From the NCBI GenBank assembly GCA_002470515.1, contig DKML01000031.1:434001-498000 (forward strand): a stretch of 64,000 bases of DNA. Reading direction: 5' to 3'. The DNA comes from Proteobacteria bacterium UBA7415. GTDB taxonomy: Bacteria > Pseudomonadota > Gammaproteobacteria > Arenicellales > Arenicellaceae. The notes under the pieces are model-generated. The model ran no database searches, was not told where the DNA came from, and saw only the letters and a program-made list of their open reading frames with translations. Positions within the stretch are counted from its first letter, which is position 1; the number at the start of each line of letters is the position of its first letter. This document shows positions 52,933 through 61,722 of the stretch, in pieces. Both the position numbers and the translations under genes were made by a program.

Positions 52933-55200
52933 TTAATCAAATTTTGCTGAGAATCTGAACAAGATTTCTCGAGGTGTGTTCAAGGAAGCAGGGCCTCCAT
53001 CTAGACACCACACGCAGTAAGTTTCATCCGTTAGATTTCTAACTACAATCGAAGCTAAGTATTTCTCACTTGGAGATACAAAACTCACGCTTGCATTAAC
53101 TAGCGTACGGCTATCGATAACCTCTGTAGAAAGAAATGTATCATTCGAAAATGCTTCACTAGAATAATTGACATCACCGTGTAGCTTCACGCCCCAATCT
53201 CCAACTGCGTCTGGAAGAAAGACATCGGCATAAACCGATCCTTTGTTCTCAGGAGCAAAAGGAAGAGTGAAACCTGCAAGATCACAAGTACCGTCCGCAG
53301 CTTGAACAGCTCCTACAGGGCAAGATTCAGAACCTGGATACGAATCATAAGTTGCATCCGTGTATGCATAGTTACCGCCGATCGTAAGCCAGTCGTTAAC
53401 GTTCCATGCAAGATCCATCTCGAGACCTTGACTTGTGGTATCGGCCGCATTAATCACTGAAAATGTCGCTAACCCAATGGCATCTCTCTGTCTAGCAGCC
53501 GCCTGTAAACCTTCAATAGACATGTGGAAAAGGTTAACGTTAAATTGCATCGAGCCATCTAACAGCGTCATTTTGGCTCCAATCTCGACTGTATCGTTAG
53601 TTTCTTCGTCAAACTCGAAATTCGCATTTGGACTCTCAATTCGATCACTGAATCCGCCGGTTTTATGTCCTTGCGCAAAGCTTAAATAAACCATTGAGTC
53701 ATCGGAGACATCCCATTGACCCGTTACAGAACCTGTGAACTTGCCTTCTGAGCGGCTGCCGTTAACGGATATAGCGGCTCCACCTGGGCCACGAGGCGCT
53801 CCATTTGCAACTGGAGATTGGTAATTTCTAAAGAAGCGTTGAAATGCAAAATCCTTTTTTTCGTCCGCATAGCGCCCACCAAAGATCATCCTCATTGTGT
53901 CGCTAACATTCCAACGTAGCTGACCAAATGCCGCCAAACTCTGAGTATCCTGTTCCCAGGGTTCACTTCGCCCAGTGAAAAATGGAATGCCAAACAACTC
54001 TGTGAAATTAAAGTCCGAATCCTGATTTCGTTTCAGGTCGCTGTCTTCGTAGTACAAACCAAGGATGTAGTCGTACTTCTCGTTTTCGGTCGAAGTAAAA
54101 CGAAGCTCTTGACTGAAACCAGAATACTCCTCGTCTCGTTGGGCTTTAAATGCTTGTGCCAGGCCTCCATCGACGGCATTAAAATCATATTTATAGTTGT
54201 ATTCTTGAAACGCTGTAATCGAGGTAAAAGTACCTGCATCAACGTCATAGTCCAACTTCAACGTTGCGTTCGTATAATCTTGGTCGCGCCCCGGACAAAA
54301 TGTACCAGTGTTAGTTCTTACGCCGCCAACAGTCGCGAACGTATCCGTGCAGTTAACAAAAATTTTGTAGTCCAGCTCTGGTGTGAAATTGGCCGCGAAC
54401 GGTAGATAGTTCTCTACCACGCCCCTACTGAGACTTGGCAGCTCGGCAACATCAGAACCTACGTAATCATATTGCGCATACTCCAATTTCAAATTAGCTG
54501 TGAACTTATCGTTTGGCGTCCATTTTAACTTTGCGCGAATGCCTTCGTCTGTACGTTGCTCTCCATTTGGACCGTCAACCTGGTTCAAATAAAAACCATC
54601 TTTATCTCGGTAACGTACGGCTATTCGTCCGGTAAGATTTTCAGCGACTGGGCCAGAGATGTATGCTTGTATCTCCTCAGCACCACCGGTAGTTTCATAA
54701 TCACTAATTGAAAGATTAACACCGGCTTCAAACGAATCAGTAGGCTCTGCAGTTCTAAGAATTAACGCTCCTGCCACCGTGTTTTTACCAAACAAAGTGC
54801 CCTGTGGTCCACGCAATACTTCAACACCGGCCACATCCATAAAACCATGCGTGTTGATGACAGCACGACCAATATAGACGCCGTCGACATATCGTCCAAC
54901 GGATTGCTCAATCGAGTGAGTTAATCCACCACCTAGACCTCGAATATAGAGATTGGGGACTACGGCCGCTGAATTTATCTCAAAATTGGGAACATACACT
55001 GATAGGTCTGCCATATCGACAATACCCATATCTTGTATTTGTTCACCTGAAATAGCACTAACCGAAACGGGCACATCTTGAATGTTCGCAGGACGCTTAG
55101 TCGCAGTAACTATTATTTCTTCCAGAGCAGCATGAGTACTGAGCGAACTCGCTCCAAACATAACGGAACCCAGAAGAAGGGTTGCTTTAATCTTATTCAT
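52933..55200 (-). CDS. TonB-dependent outer-membrane receptor
   Basis: A 755-residue receptor with a signal peptide (LLLGSVMFGASSLSTHA) followed at once by a TonB box ALEEIIVTATKRP, a plug domain (NIQDVPVSVSAISGEQI, NLYIRGLGGGL, GVEVLRGPQGTLFGKNTVAGA) and a barrel ending ILFRFSAKFD. Clearly different from the receptor at 20272 yet of the same general class. It lies upstream of the DUF3604-PQQ-parvulin-HupE genes and may import the product or substrate of the periplasmic oxidation. Confidence 0.92.
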   Translation of the reverse strand: MNKIKATLLLGSVMFGASSLSTHAALEEIIVTATKRPANIQDVPVSVSAISGEQIQDMGIVDMADLSVYVPNFEINSAAVVPNLYIRGLGGGLTHSIEQSVGRYVDGVYIGRAVINTHGFMDVAGVEVLRGPQGTLFGKNTVAGALILRTAEPTDSFEAGVNLSISDYETTGGAEEIQAYISGPVAENLTGRIAVRYRDKDGFYLNQVDGPNGEQRTDEGIRAKLKWTPNDKFTANLKLEYAQYDYVGSDVAELPSLSRGVVENYLPFAANFTPELDYKIFVNCTDTFATVGGVRTNTGTFCPGRDQDYTNATLKLDYDVDAGTFTSITAFQEYNYKYDFNAVDGGLAQAFKAQRDEEYSGFSQELRFTSTENEKYDYILGLYYEDSDLKRNQDSDFNFTELFGIPFFTGRSEPWEQDTQSLAAFGQLRWNVSDTMRMIFGGRYADEKKDFAFQRFFRNYQSPVANGAPRGPGGAAISVNGSRSEGKFTGSVTGQWDVSDDSMVYLSFAQGHKTGGFSDRIESPNANFEFDEETNDTVEIGAKMTLLDGSMQFNVNLFHMSIEGLQAAARQRDAIGLATFSVINAADTTSQGLEMDLAWNVNDWLTIGGNYAYTDATYDSYPGSESCPVGAVQAADGTCDLAGFTLPFAPENKGSVYADVFLPDAVGDWGVKLHGDVNYSSEAFSNDTFLSTEVIDSRTLVNASVSFVSPSEKYLASIVVRNLTDETYCVWCLDGGPASLNTPREILFRFSAKFD

Positions 55201-55774
55201 ATCTCACCTTTATAATTGTTTTTACTATGTATCAAACAGAAACATTAAGGGCAGTGACAAGAGTTTATGTCGAACGCCCTAGTAAGCCTTTTAATCAGAC
55301 GAATACCATTATTAGGGAGAGGCTAGCAAATAACTATACACATCAACATGCACAGAATGTTCTCAAAAAGAGGTGCAATGCGTTTTTCTAGGGTGTACTA
55401 AATTGGCACTGCTGACTAACTTGATTGCATCGTATGTTAGTTTGCATCACAGTTGTTTCTAGAGAAAACTAGAATTTATATAATGAACGATGAGAACACT
55501 AATGAGTGTTTCGGTTGCCTTTTCTAATACCAGAGGAACTAGCTTTGCGACGGCACAATAACTCGAGGTGTCTTTCTGGTAACGTCTTTCCAGATGACTG
55601 TGTTTGCTAAGACTTCTATTATGAAAACCCTATTTGGTGATTGCTGTGATATTCGAAATCACACGCCCACAAGAGTCTGTATTTATTGAAAAGCAGACTC
55701 AGGGAAACGCCCACCACGAAAACCGTAGAACGCCTCAAGCATACGGCAAGAGGGCTGCTAAAAAGCTACCAACT
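55201..55774. other. Gene-free interval upstream of the TonB receptor
   Basis: 574 bases between the TonB-receptor start and the end of the LigB-like gene. Short open frames on both strands lack ribosome sites and family resemblance. Two inverted repeats are visible: ACTAAC (55415-55420) with GTTAGT (55436-55441), and TGTGA (55645-55649) with TCACA (55659-55663). These may be regulatory sites; the rest shows nothing recognisable. Confidence 0.5.
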
Positions 55775-56596
55775 TCATCCTTGAAAAAAGGTAGCGATGA
55801 CACAGGTTGTTGCAAAGACGGGAATTGGTTCAAAAAACAATACCTCACCAACGGTTTCTTCACAAGCCGCGGCCACACAGATAGACGTACGCATTTCGCC
55901 GGCACCGGCGCCACCATCTATAAAGGTTTGTTGGAATTTGTAATCCAACAATTCGTCTTTGCGTTTATGAATCAACTGATCGACGAGTACCTTGTCCCAT
56001 TCTAGGTTGATCTTTCCGGACTCAGGCGTACAGGGCCAATGCGACGTACCGCCAGTACTTATAAGTGCGACCTTTTCGGGTACCGCATCGATCGCTTGGC
56101 GAAGCGCCTTGCCCAATGCCCACGCTCGATGCAGTGGAGTCAAAGGGGGTGCCTGACAATTGATATTTACCGGGATAATCGGCATTTTATATTCTGGTGT
56201 TAGGAAGTTCAGCGGTACGGCTAAACCGTGATCGAATTTCCATTCCTGCGCCCAACTTATATCAACCGTTTCGAGGAGCTGCCCGATTATTCTCTGTGAT
56301 AAATCTGGAGATCCTGGGATTGTAACTTTTGGCACTTTAAGCCAGTCAGGATTCTCTATAGGGCTCTCGTATTCATCGGCAATGCCCATACTAAAGGTGG
56401 GCATATTATCCATGAAAAAATTTGCGAAATGCTCCGACGACACCATAACCAACACTTCGGCGCCCGCATCTTCGATCGCCTGTCTTTGCTGATCAAACGC
56501 TGCATGCAAACCAGCAAGCAATTCAGGGTCAGCTTGTTCAGGTCGCACCGTAATACCCGGTGCATGGCAGCACATGCCTGCATATACCAAACTCAT
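55775..56596 (-). CDS. LigB-family class III extradiol dioxygenase, catalytic subunit
   Basis: A 273-residue LigB-superfamily (PF02900) enzyme. Fe(II) ligands expected are H11 (GMCCHAPG), H56 (VSSEHFANF) and E234 (GAGAGEMRT); H123 (FDHGLAVPLN) and H186 (GGTSHWP) fit the catalytic histidines. It differs strongly from LigB of this window, so its substrate is another catechol-like ring. It lies 12 bases after a LigA-like small subunit, in an operon with GST, ferredoxin, cupin and GMC genes. Candidates include 2,3-dihydroxyphenylpropionate, a methylgallate or a biaryl/lignin-derived catechol; the sequence does not decide. Confidence 0.87.
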   Translation of the reverse strand: MSLVYAGMCCHAPGITVRPEQADPELLAGLHAAFDQQRQAIEDAGAEVLVMVSSEHFANFFMDNMPTFSMGIADEYESPIENPDWLKVPKVTIPGSPDLSQRIIGQLLETVDISWAQEWKFDHGLAVPLNFLTPEYKMPIIPVNINCQAPPLTPLHRAWALGKALRQAIDAVPEKVALISTGGTSHWPCTPESGKINLEWDKVLVDQLIHKRKDELLDYKFQQTFIDGGAGAGEMRTSICVAAACEETVGEVLFFEPIPVFATTCVIATFFQG

Positions 56597-56608
56597 TGCA
56601 TCACCTCT

Positions 56609-56920
56609 TTATTTTTCATTGGATTCACTCATAACATATAACCCTGATCTAACCGGACCGTGCTTCTCTAATCCTTCTTCCATAACGCGCAGGTATTCTG
56701 CCCACGGCATATTAAAGATAGCGGCATAGTGCATAAGAATTTGGCCATTGACACCCATGACATATAACAAACCGATGTCGGGCTTTGTGAGCGCTTCAAG
56801 CTCCTCATCAGTGAGCTTATACAACGACAAAACATCTTCACGATCTTTATCGAAACGCTCTCTGAGATCGGGATCTCGATTCAGGTTGTACATTAACTTT
56901 TGAACGTAATAGACACTCAT
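56609..56920 (-). CDS. LigA-family extradiol dioxygenase small subunit
   Basis: A 103-residue helical protein of the LigA type (PF07746): YVQKLMYNLNRDPDLRERF, LSLYKLTDEELEALTKPDIGLLYVMGVNGQIL-like helices (core GLLYVMGVNGQILMHYA) and a PWAEYL tail. In LigAB the same fold caps the active site. It lies 12 bases before the LigB-like gene and 12 after the GST gene, so both are translated from one transcript. Confidence 0.85.
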   Translation of the reverse strand: MSVYYVQKLMYNLNRDPDLRERFDKDREDVLSLYKLTDEELEALTKPDIGLLYVMGVNGQILMHYAAIFNMPWAEYLRVMEEGLEKHGPVRSGLYVMSESNEK

Positions 56921-56932
56921 ATATTCAATACC

Positions 56933-57613
56933 TTACTCGCTGTTCCAATGGTTTGGCAGCGAGTAGTCACGGTCTTGTTGCTCAATACCTACTACTCGCT
57001 TTACGGCGGGTCTTTGCCATACCCGTTCAGCTAAAGCATCCCAGCGAGACCGATCCGGCACCGAAGGAATCCGGCTATCGGTCGTCCACAAATACATCAC
57101 AAACAGATAAGCATCGGCTACAGAAAACTGATCGCCTAAAGCCCACGTGTTATCACCTAAACGCTTTTCTACAACTTTAACGGCCTTCGCTAAATTCTTA
57201 ACTCCCTGCGCAGCGACATGTGCGTTAACAGATTCATCATCTCCCCCATAAACAGATGGGCGGAAAATTGAGCGTATATAGACATGAACACTACTGGACA
57301 TAAAATTCATCCACTCATGGGCCCTGTATCGCAAAAAATCTCTCGATGAAGGTATTAACTGTTTCTCTGGAACTAAGTCTCCTAGATAGGTCAATATGGC
57401 CTGTGTTTCCGTCAATATGGTTTCGTTAACAACCAAAGCAGGGATCGCACCTTTTGGGTTTAACTTAAGATATTTTTCACTTAGGTTTTCTTCTTTACGT
57501 AAATCCACCAAGTGACGCTGATAAGGCAGGCCGACTTCCTCCAGAATAATATGAGGAGCCAAAGAACACGCTCGCGGGAAGTAGAAAAAATTCAATGTCG
57601 GCTCTGTTGCCAT
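56933..57613 (-). CDS. Glutathione S-transferase family protein
   Basis: About 226 residues from ATG 57613 (MATEPTLNFFYFPRACS), preceded by AGGTGG seven bases upstream. N-terminal thioredoxin-like domain with the glutathione-side motif PRACSLAPHIILEEVG, LNPKGAIPALV and LTETQAILTYLGDL; C-terminal helical domain with WALGDQFSVADAYLFVMYLW. The beta-type GST group. In aromatic clusters GSTs act as isomerases of ring-cleavage products, ether-cleaving enzymes or dehalogenases. Adjacent to the LigA/LigB-like genes, so maleyl-type isomerisation or ether cleavage is plausible. Confidence 0.87.
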   Translation of the reverse strand: MATEPTLNFFYFPRACSLAPHIILEEVGLPYQRHLVDLRKEENLSEKYLKLNPKGAIPALVVNETILTETQAILTYLGDLVPEKQLIPSSRDFLRYRAHEWMNFMSSSVHVYIRSIFRPSVYGGDDESVNAHVAAQGVKNLAKAVKVVEKRLGDNTWALGDQFSVADAYLFVMYLWTTDSRIPSVPDRSRWDALAERVWQRPAVKRVVGIEQQDRDYSLPNHWNSE

Positions 57614-57672
57614 TAGCAAACCACCTTTTGATTATTTAGCATGCGTGGATAGTGATTGGCATCACTATAGAT

Positions 57673-57993
57673 TCAGAACTGCTCTTCGGGTAACTGCACC
57701 ACCAAGCCATCAAGCTCATCTGTTACCGTAATTTGACAGCCCAGTCGGCTGGTCTTACTAAGGATAGGAACGGCTTCGAGCATTTCGCTTTCATCGTCTG
57801 CAGGTGAGCCTGTCTTATCAAACCAGTCGTCTGCGACGATCACATGGCACGTTGCGCAACTACAGCAGCCCCCGCACTCTCCGATAATTCCGTCAACAAA
57901 GTTATCCACAGCTCCCTGCATAAGAGTGGTTCCGTTTTCGACTTCTACTTTGTGCTCTTTACCAGAATGTTCTATGTAGGTAATGATGGCCAT
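57673..57993 (-). CDS. [2Fe-2S] ferredoxin, adrenodoxin/putidaredoxin type
   Basis: A 106-residue ferredoxin with the cluster cysteines C40, C46, C49 and C86 (C-x5-C-x2-C-x36-C), in ECGGCCSCATCH and RLGCQIT. Two more cysteines, C43 and C44, lie inside the cluster loop. Ribosome site GGAG is seven bases before the ATG. Such ferredoxins feed P450 or Rieske oxygenases, neither of which is present here; the ferredoxin reductase gene at 42387 is a possible partner. In class I/III extradiol systems a related ferredoxin re-reduces inactivated Fe(III) (XylT type), an attractive role next to a LigB-type enzyme. Confidence 0.92.
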   Translation of the reverse strand: MAIITYIEHSGKEHKVEVENGTTLMQGAVDNFVDGIIGECGGCCSCATCHVIVADDWFDKTGSPADDESEMLEAVPILSKTSRLGCQITVTDELDGLVVQLPEEQF

Positions 57994-58082
57994 TAATGTA
58001 CTCCGCTATAAATATTTATTGCTGATGGATCGATTCGTTCAAACTAAGATGAAGAATGGTGTTTTGGAAACTGATTAGCCCT

Positions 58083-58520
58083 TTACTTATCGTCGGACTC
58101 TTGCGCAGCCTTGGCCTGCTCTTCTGCCCTACGCTGTTTGCGCATGTAAACAGATTGGATGCCACCGTCAAGATGAGGGCCGGGGCCAAACGCTTCACAA
58201 AAAACAGAATCCTCCATGGCCTCTACCTGATGAATAACATTTGAAGGCACAGATAAAATATCACCAGGCTTCATCTCCGTATAAGTCTCTTCGCCTTTCG
58301 CACCACTTCGCGCCCGTAACTTACCGCTTATTAAAACAACGGTTTGCTCATCTTCATGACGATGCAGAGGGGAAGAATGACCTTCTTTCATTTCGATCCA
58401 AGTTTGGGCAAATGTTTCCATTTCTATGCGGCGAAGGTCTATACCTTCTCCAAACTTTTGAACGGGAATATCTTCATACTTGTGGACTATTGCGTCCATT
58501 GTTTTATTCGCATCTGTCAT
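58083..58520 (-). CDS. Cupin-domain protein
   Basis: About 145 residues from ATG 58520 (MTDANKTMDAIVHKY), which has GGAG ten bases upstream; the longer frame begins at 58550 without a site. A single small beta-barrel cupin: GHSSPLHRHEDEQTVVLISGKL gives the metal-type HxHxxE motif and PGDILSVPSNVIHQVEA the second half. Metal-binding cupins serve as dioxygenases, isomerases or regulators. Located in the LigA/LigB-like operon between the ferredoxin and GMC genes, it could act on a ring-cleavage product. The last 15 residues are charged and Ala/Glu-rich. Confidence 0.85.
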   Translation of the reverse strand: MTDANKTMDAIVHKYEDIPVQKFGEGIDLRRIEMETFAQTWIEMKEGHSSPLHRHEDEQTVVLISGKLRARSGAKGEETYTEMKPGDILSVPSNVIHQVEAMEDSVFCEAFGPGPHLDGGIQSVYMRKQRRAEEQAKAAQESDDK

Positions 58521-58747
58521 GTCTATCTCCACGATTGTGTTGTTTTTCAAGAGGCCGATCTAGTGAAATCAGTCTTAGTGTTTCGAGAAGAAACTTCTTC
58601 CCCATTACAAATGAATATTACGTTGAAAATTCCACCACTAACAATGCTTGCGATTACACTCAGAGTGTTTCCATTTTGGGAATAATCGACATCGCGCGAA
58701 ACGTTTTAATTCGGCGAGTACTTGCCAGATAGGCCCGCAGTTTTAAT

Positions 58748-60340
58748 TTACGCCAAAATAAAATCAGCGCAACGCTCTGCAATCATCACGACGGGTGCAT
58801 TGGTGTTTCCACTCACGAGTATCGGCATTATTGAGGCATCACAAATGCGTAGATTGTCTACGCCATGAACGCACAACTTGGTATCAACGACTGCTTCATC
58901 GTCAGTCCCCATCTTGCACGTGCCCGAAGGGTGGTAAACCGTTTTGGAATATTTTCTAATATGACTGATCAGCACATCATCACTTACATCCGCTTCTGCA
59001 GAAGGTAATAACTCGTGCTCTATAACTGAAGCCATTGAGGGCTGTCGTAGAATGTTTCGGGCTATTTTAAGGCCTCTAAGCATCGCATCCATATCACTTG
59101 GCTCAGTTAGATATCGTGCGTCGATCTCTACTGGTTCATCTGGGTTATTGGATGTTAAACGAAGTTCACCGCGCGACTTTGGCTGTAGATAACAAGGGTT
59201 GATGGATATACCGTGGCCTTCTAACGGCTCAATGTCCGCATCACCTACTAAGACTGGCAATACATGAAACTGAATATCAACAGTACCGTCGCCTGTAGAG
59301 TCAACAAAGCCACCAGACTCTAGAACAGTTGACGTAAGCAATCCCGACTTGAACGCAAGGTATTGTAAACCGTGCTTTAGCGCGCTAATTCCTTTGTCCT
59401 GCCCCAATAATGATATTGGTTCTTTAGTTCTACCGAACACGGCGATTTCCAGGTGATCTTGATAGTTCTTACCAACACCGTTCAGCACTTTTACAGGAGC
59501 AATATCGACTGCTTCCAGCACATCCTTTGGACCAATGCCCGAATGCATTAATATTTTTGGGCTTGCCAAAGCACCCGCGCATAAAACAACTTCACTCTTA
59601 GCGAATACAGTTTTTTCTAGGCCCTTTTTATCTTTATAAATTACGCCAGTAACCTTACTTCCCTCTAACAATAATCGCTGTACCGACGCGTCAGTTAAGA
59701 CAGTAACGTTGGACATTTTTTTGACTTCATTTAGATACGTATCTGCAGTTGAAGATCGTTTTCCGTTGAACGTAGTTGTTTGATAGAAACCGATACCTTC
59801 CTGTGACTCGCCGTTGAAATCATCGTTATGAGGATATCCGGCTTCTTGCCCAGCTTTAACAAAAGCGAGCGACAGGGGGTGCTTATGTTTCGCGTCAGAA
59901 ACTTTGAACGGTCCAGTAGTGCCGTGATATTTACCGGCTAACCGCTCATTACCTTCGGCACGTTTAAAAACGGGCAATACATCATCCCATCCCCAACCGG
60001 CACAACCACTTTTTTCCCAGCCATTGTAGTCTTCCGCGTTGCCTCGCATATAGACCATTCCATTGACAGAAGAGCTTCCTCCTAAAGTTCGGCCTTGGGG
60101 TATTGTTGTAGCTCTACCATCCAGTTCAGGCGCACTTTTTGATCGGTAAATAAAAGTACGTTCGGTGCCAATTACTTGCATAATCGTCGCAGGAGTATGT
60201 ACAAAAAAACTGTTGTCTGAAGGACCAGCCTCAAGCAGAAGAACCTGTTTTCCTGCTTTAGCTAACCTGTTGGTGACCACACAACCAGCCGACCCAGCAC
60301 CGATAACAATATATTCAAATTCTTTTTTTGTATTTGTCAT
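58748..60340 (-). CDS. GMC-family FAD oxidoreductase (choline/alcohol dehydrogenase-like)
   Basis: A 530-residue glucose-methanol-choline oxidoreductase. The FAD motif is YIVIGAGSAGCVVTNRLAKAG at residues 10-30; GRTLGGSSSVNGMVYMRGN is GMC signature 1, GALASPKILMHSGIG signature 2, and HPSGTCKMG near residue 470 holds the active-site histidine. An aromatic or aryl alcohol is a plausible substrate (aryl-alcohol dehydrogenases are members), compatible with the neighbouring ring-cleavage genes. It follows the MFS gene on the same strand by 70 bases. Confidence 0.9.
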   Translation of the reverse strand: MTNTKKEFEYIVIGAGSAGCVVTNRLAKAGKQVLLLEAGPSDNSFFVHTPATIMQVIGTERTFIYRSKSAPELDGRATTIPQGRTLGGSSSVNGMVYMRGNAEDYNGWEKSGCAGWGWDDVLPVFKRAEGNERLAGKYHGTTGPFKVSDAKHKHPLSLAFVKAGQEAGYPHNDDFNGESQEGIGFYQTTTFNGKRSSTADTYLNEVKKMSNVTVLTDASVQRLLLEGSKVTGVIYKDKKGLEKTVFAKSEVVLCAGALASPKILMHSGIGPKDVLEAVDIAPVKVLNGVGKNYQDHLEIAVFGRTKEPISLLGQDKGISALKHGLQYLAFKSGLLTSTVLESGGFVDSTGDGTVDIQFHVLPVLVGDADIEPLEGHGISINPCYLQPKSRGELRLTSNNPDEPVEIDARYLTEPSDMDAMLRGLKIARNILRQPSMASVIEHELLPSAEADVSDDVLISHIRKYSKTVYHPSGTCKMGTDDEAVVDTKLCVHGVDNLRICDASIMPILVSGNTNAPVVMIAERCADFILA

Positions 60341-60410
60341 TTTATCTTCGTGTTACTAAAAATATTATGTATGCGGGCGACCTTTCGTGAAAACTCAACC
60401 CATTAAAAAA

Positions 60411-61628
60411 TTAGTGTTCTTCATCGGGATAGCTGCCCAGCGCGAGAAACAATCCTATAGAGATAGCGAGTAATGCGACTGAGATTGAAAGAATCACAGA
60501 GTAGCCGTCATAAGCTTGAGCCATAGCTCCGAATATGGGCGGGCCGATACCACCACCGAAAGTGAAAAAAGCCAGTATTACGCCAAAAATTGAGGCGTAA
60601 TGCGCCGTACCAAAGTACTTACTCGTCAGGAAGGCCAACAAATCCAACTCAGCACCTGCGGCAAGACCAATCAAGATGGCTATCAAGACGCCCATACCAA
60701 ACGTGACATCGATATTTATAAGCAGTAGCAGCGCGGCTATTGGCATTAGGAAAAATAATGCAGCAACCCCCGGTGCCCAGAAACGGTCTACAAGGGTTCC
60801 GACTAAAAGCCGACCGATAACGATGGTCAATCCCATTATTGACGCGATTGTCGCTATCGAGCTTCGCTCTAGACCTTTCTCAGTCATAATGCGCTCGAAA
60901 TTTGATAGAAACCCTACTAATATAATCACGGTCAAAAACAGCACCGCGCCCAAGACCCAAAAGCGAGATGTTCGTATCGCTTCACTGCGCGTCAACCCCC
61001 AAGCCTCAACTTGTGTTTTAACTTGCTCTACACCACTGGATACCGAGCTCAGCGCTTTCTCCTTAAACATCAGAATCACGACGGGCAGCGAAATCACTAA
61101 CGCGCCAATACCAATTACACGATAGGCTGCTCGCCACCCGTAGTTTGAGATGAAGAACTCTGTGATTGGAGGCAGAAAAAATGCGCCTAGGCCTGTTCCA
61201 GCCATAGTGATTCCAATTGCCTTGCCCCGATGTTTCGAGAACCAAGCATTAAGTACACCGGTCCACACGATCGGTAATGATCCAGCACCCAATATTGCCA
61301 ACAACGCCCAACTCGAATACCAGAGCAGTAACGAGCCCGTATTCAACGAGAGGAGTACGTAGGCTACTGAATGGCCAATAAGGCCTATTAGACCTACCTT
61401 ACGAAGGCCTATGCGTTCAACAATCGAACCAACCGCTGGCCCGGTCACAAGAACGAAACACATCATCACCGTATAGCTCAACAGGAACTGTGGCGGAGTC
61501 CAACCAAACTCTGCAGTAACTGGGCCCACAAAAAAACCTTGCGTATAATTCGTAAGCGTGAAAATGCCACACATGGTTCCAATCGTCGCGGCGAATAGGG
61601 TCTTCCATCCTTCTCTAAATTCATTCAT
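60411..61628 (-). CDS. MFS transporter, paralogue of the one beside ligA
   Basis: A 405-residue MFS protein with 12 hydrophobic segments. It is of the same length as, and closely similar to, the transporter at 4043-5260: N termini MNEFREGW and MNEFKEGW, shared NYTQGFFVGPV, GWTPPQF, HRGKAIGITMAGTG, NFERIM and GAELDLLAFLT-type regions. It heads the GMC-containing operon and probably imports the aromatic acid or alcohol degraded by the second ring-cleavage locus. Confidence 0.85.
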   Translation of the reverse strand: MNEFREGWKTLFAATIGTMCGIFTLTNYTQGFFVGPVTAEFGWTPPQFLLSYTVMMCFVLVTGPAVGSIVERIGLRKVGLIGLIGHSVAYVLLSLNTGSLLLWYSSWALLAILGAGSLPIVWTGVLNAWFSKHRGKAIGITMAGTGLGAFFLPPITEFFISNYGWRAAYRVIGIGALVISLPVVILMFKEKALSSVSSGVEQVKTQVEAWGLTRSEAIRTSRFWVLGAVLFLTVIILVGFLSNFERIMTEKGLERSSIATIASIMGLTIVIGRLLVGTLVDRFWAPGVAALFFLMPIAALLLLINIDVTFGMGVLIAILIGLAAGAELDLLAFLTSKYFGTAHYASIFGVILAFFTFGGGIGPPIFGAMAQAYDGYSVILSISVALLAISIGLFLALGSYPDEEH

Positions 61629-61722
61629 ATACTTGCCCTCTTAGTCTAATATTTACGGCTTCCATTGATTAACGCTTGTCGTAGAATGAAAGATTTATTC
61701 TGGGTGTCCTTCTGCGGTCGAG

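Noticed and set aside
55645..55663. CRP-like site TGTGA...TCACA
   Set aside because: The half-sites are nine bases apart, whereas CRP sites have six; kept only as an inverted repeat of unknown meaning.
55634..56005. Plus-strand ORF of 123 codons
   Set aside because: It mostly overlaps the well-supported LigB-like gene on the other strand, has no ribosome site and no family likeness.
55775..56596. LigB-like gene called as hpaD
   Set aside because: HpaD motifs are not seen, and the gene is paired with a LigA-type small subunit in a different operon 20 kb away from hpa genes.
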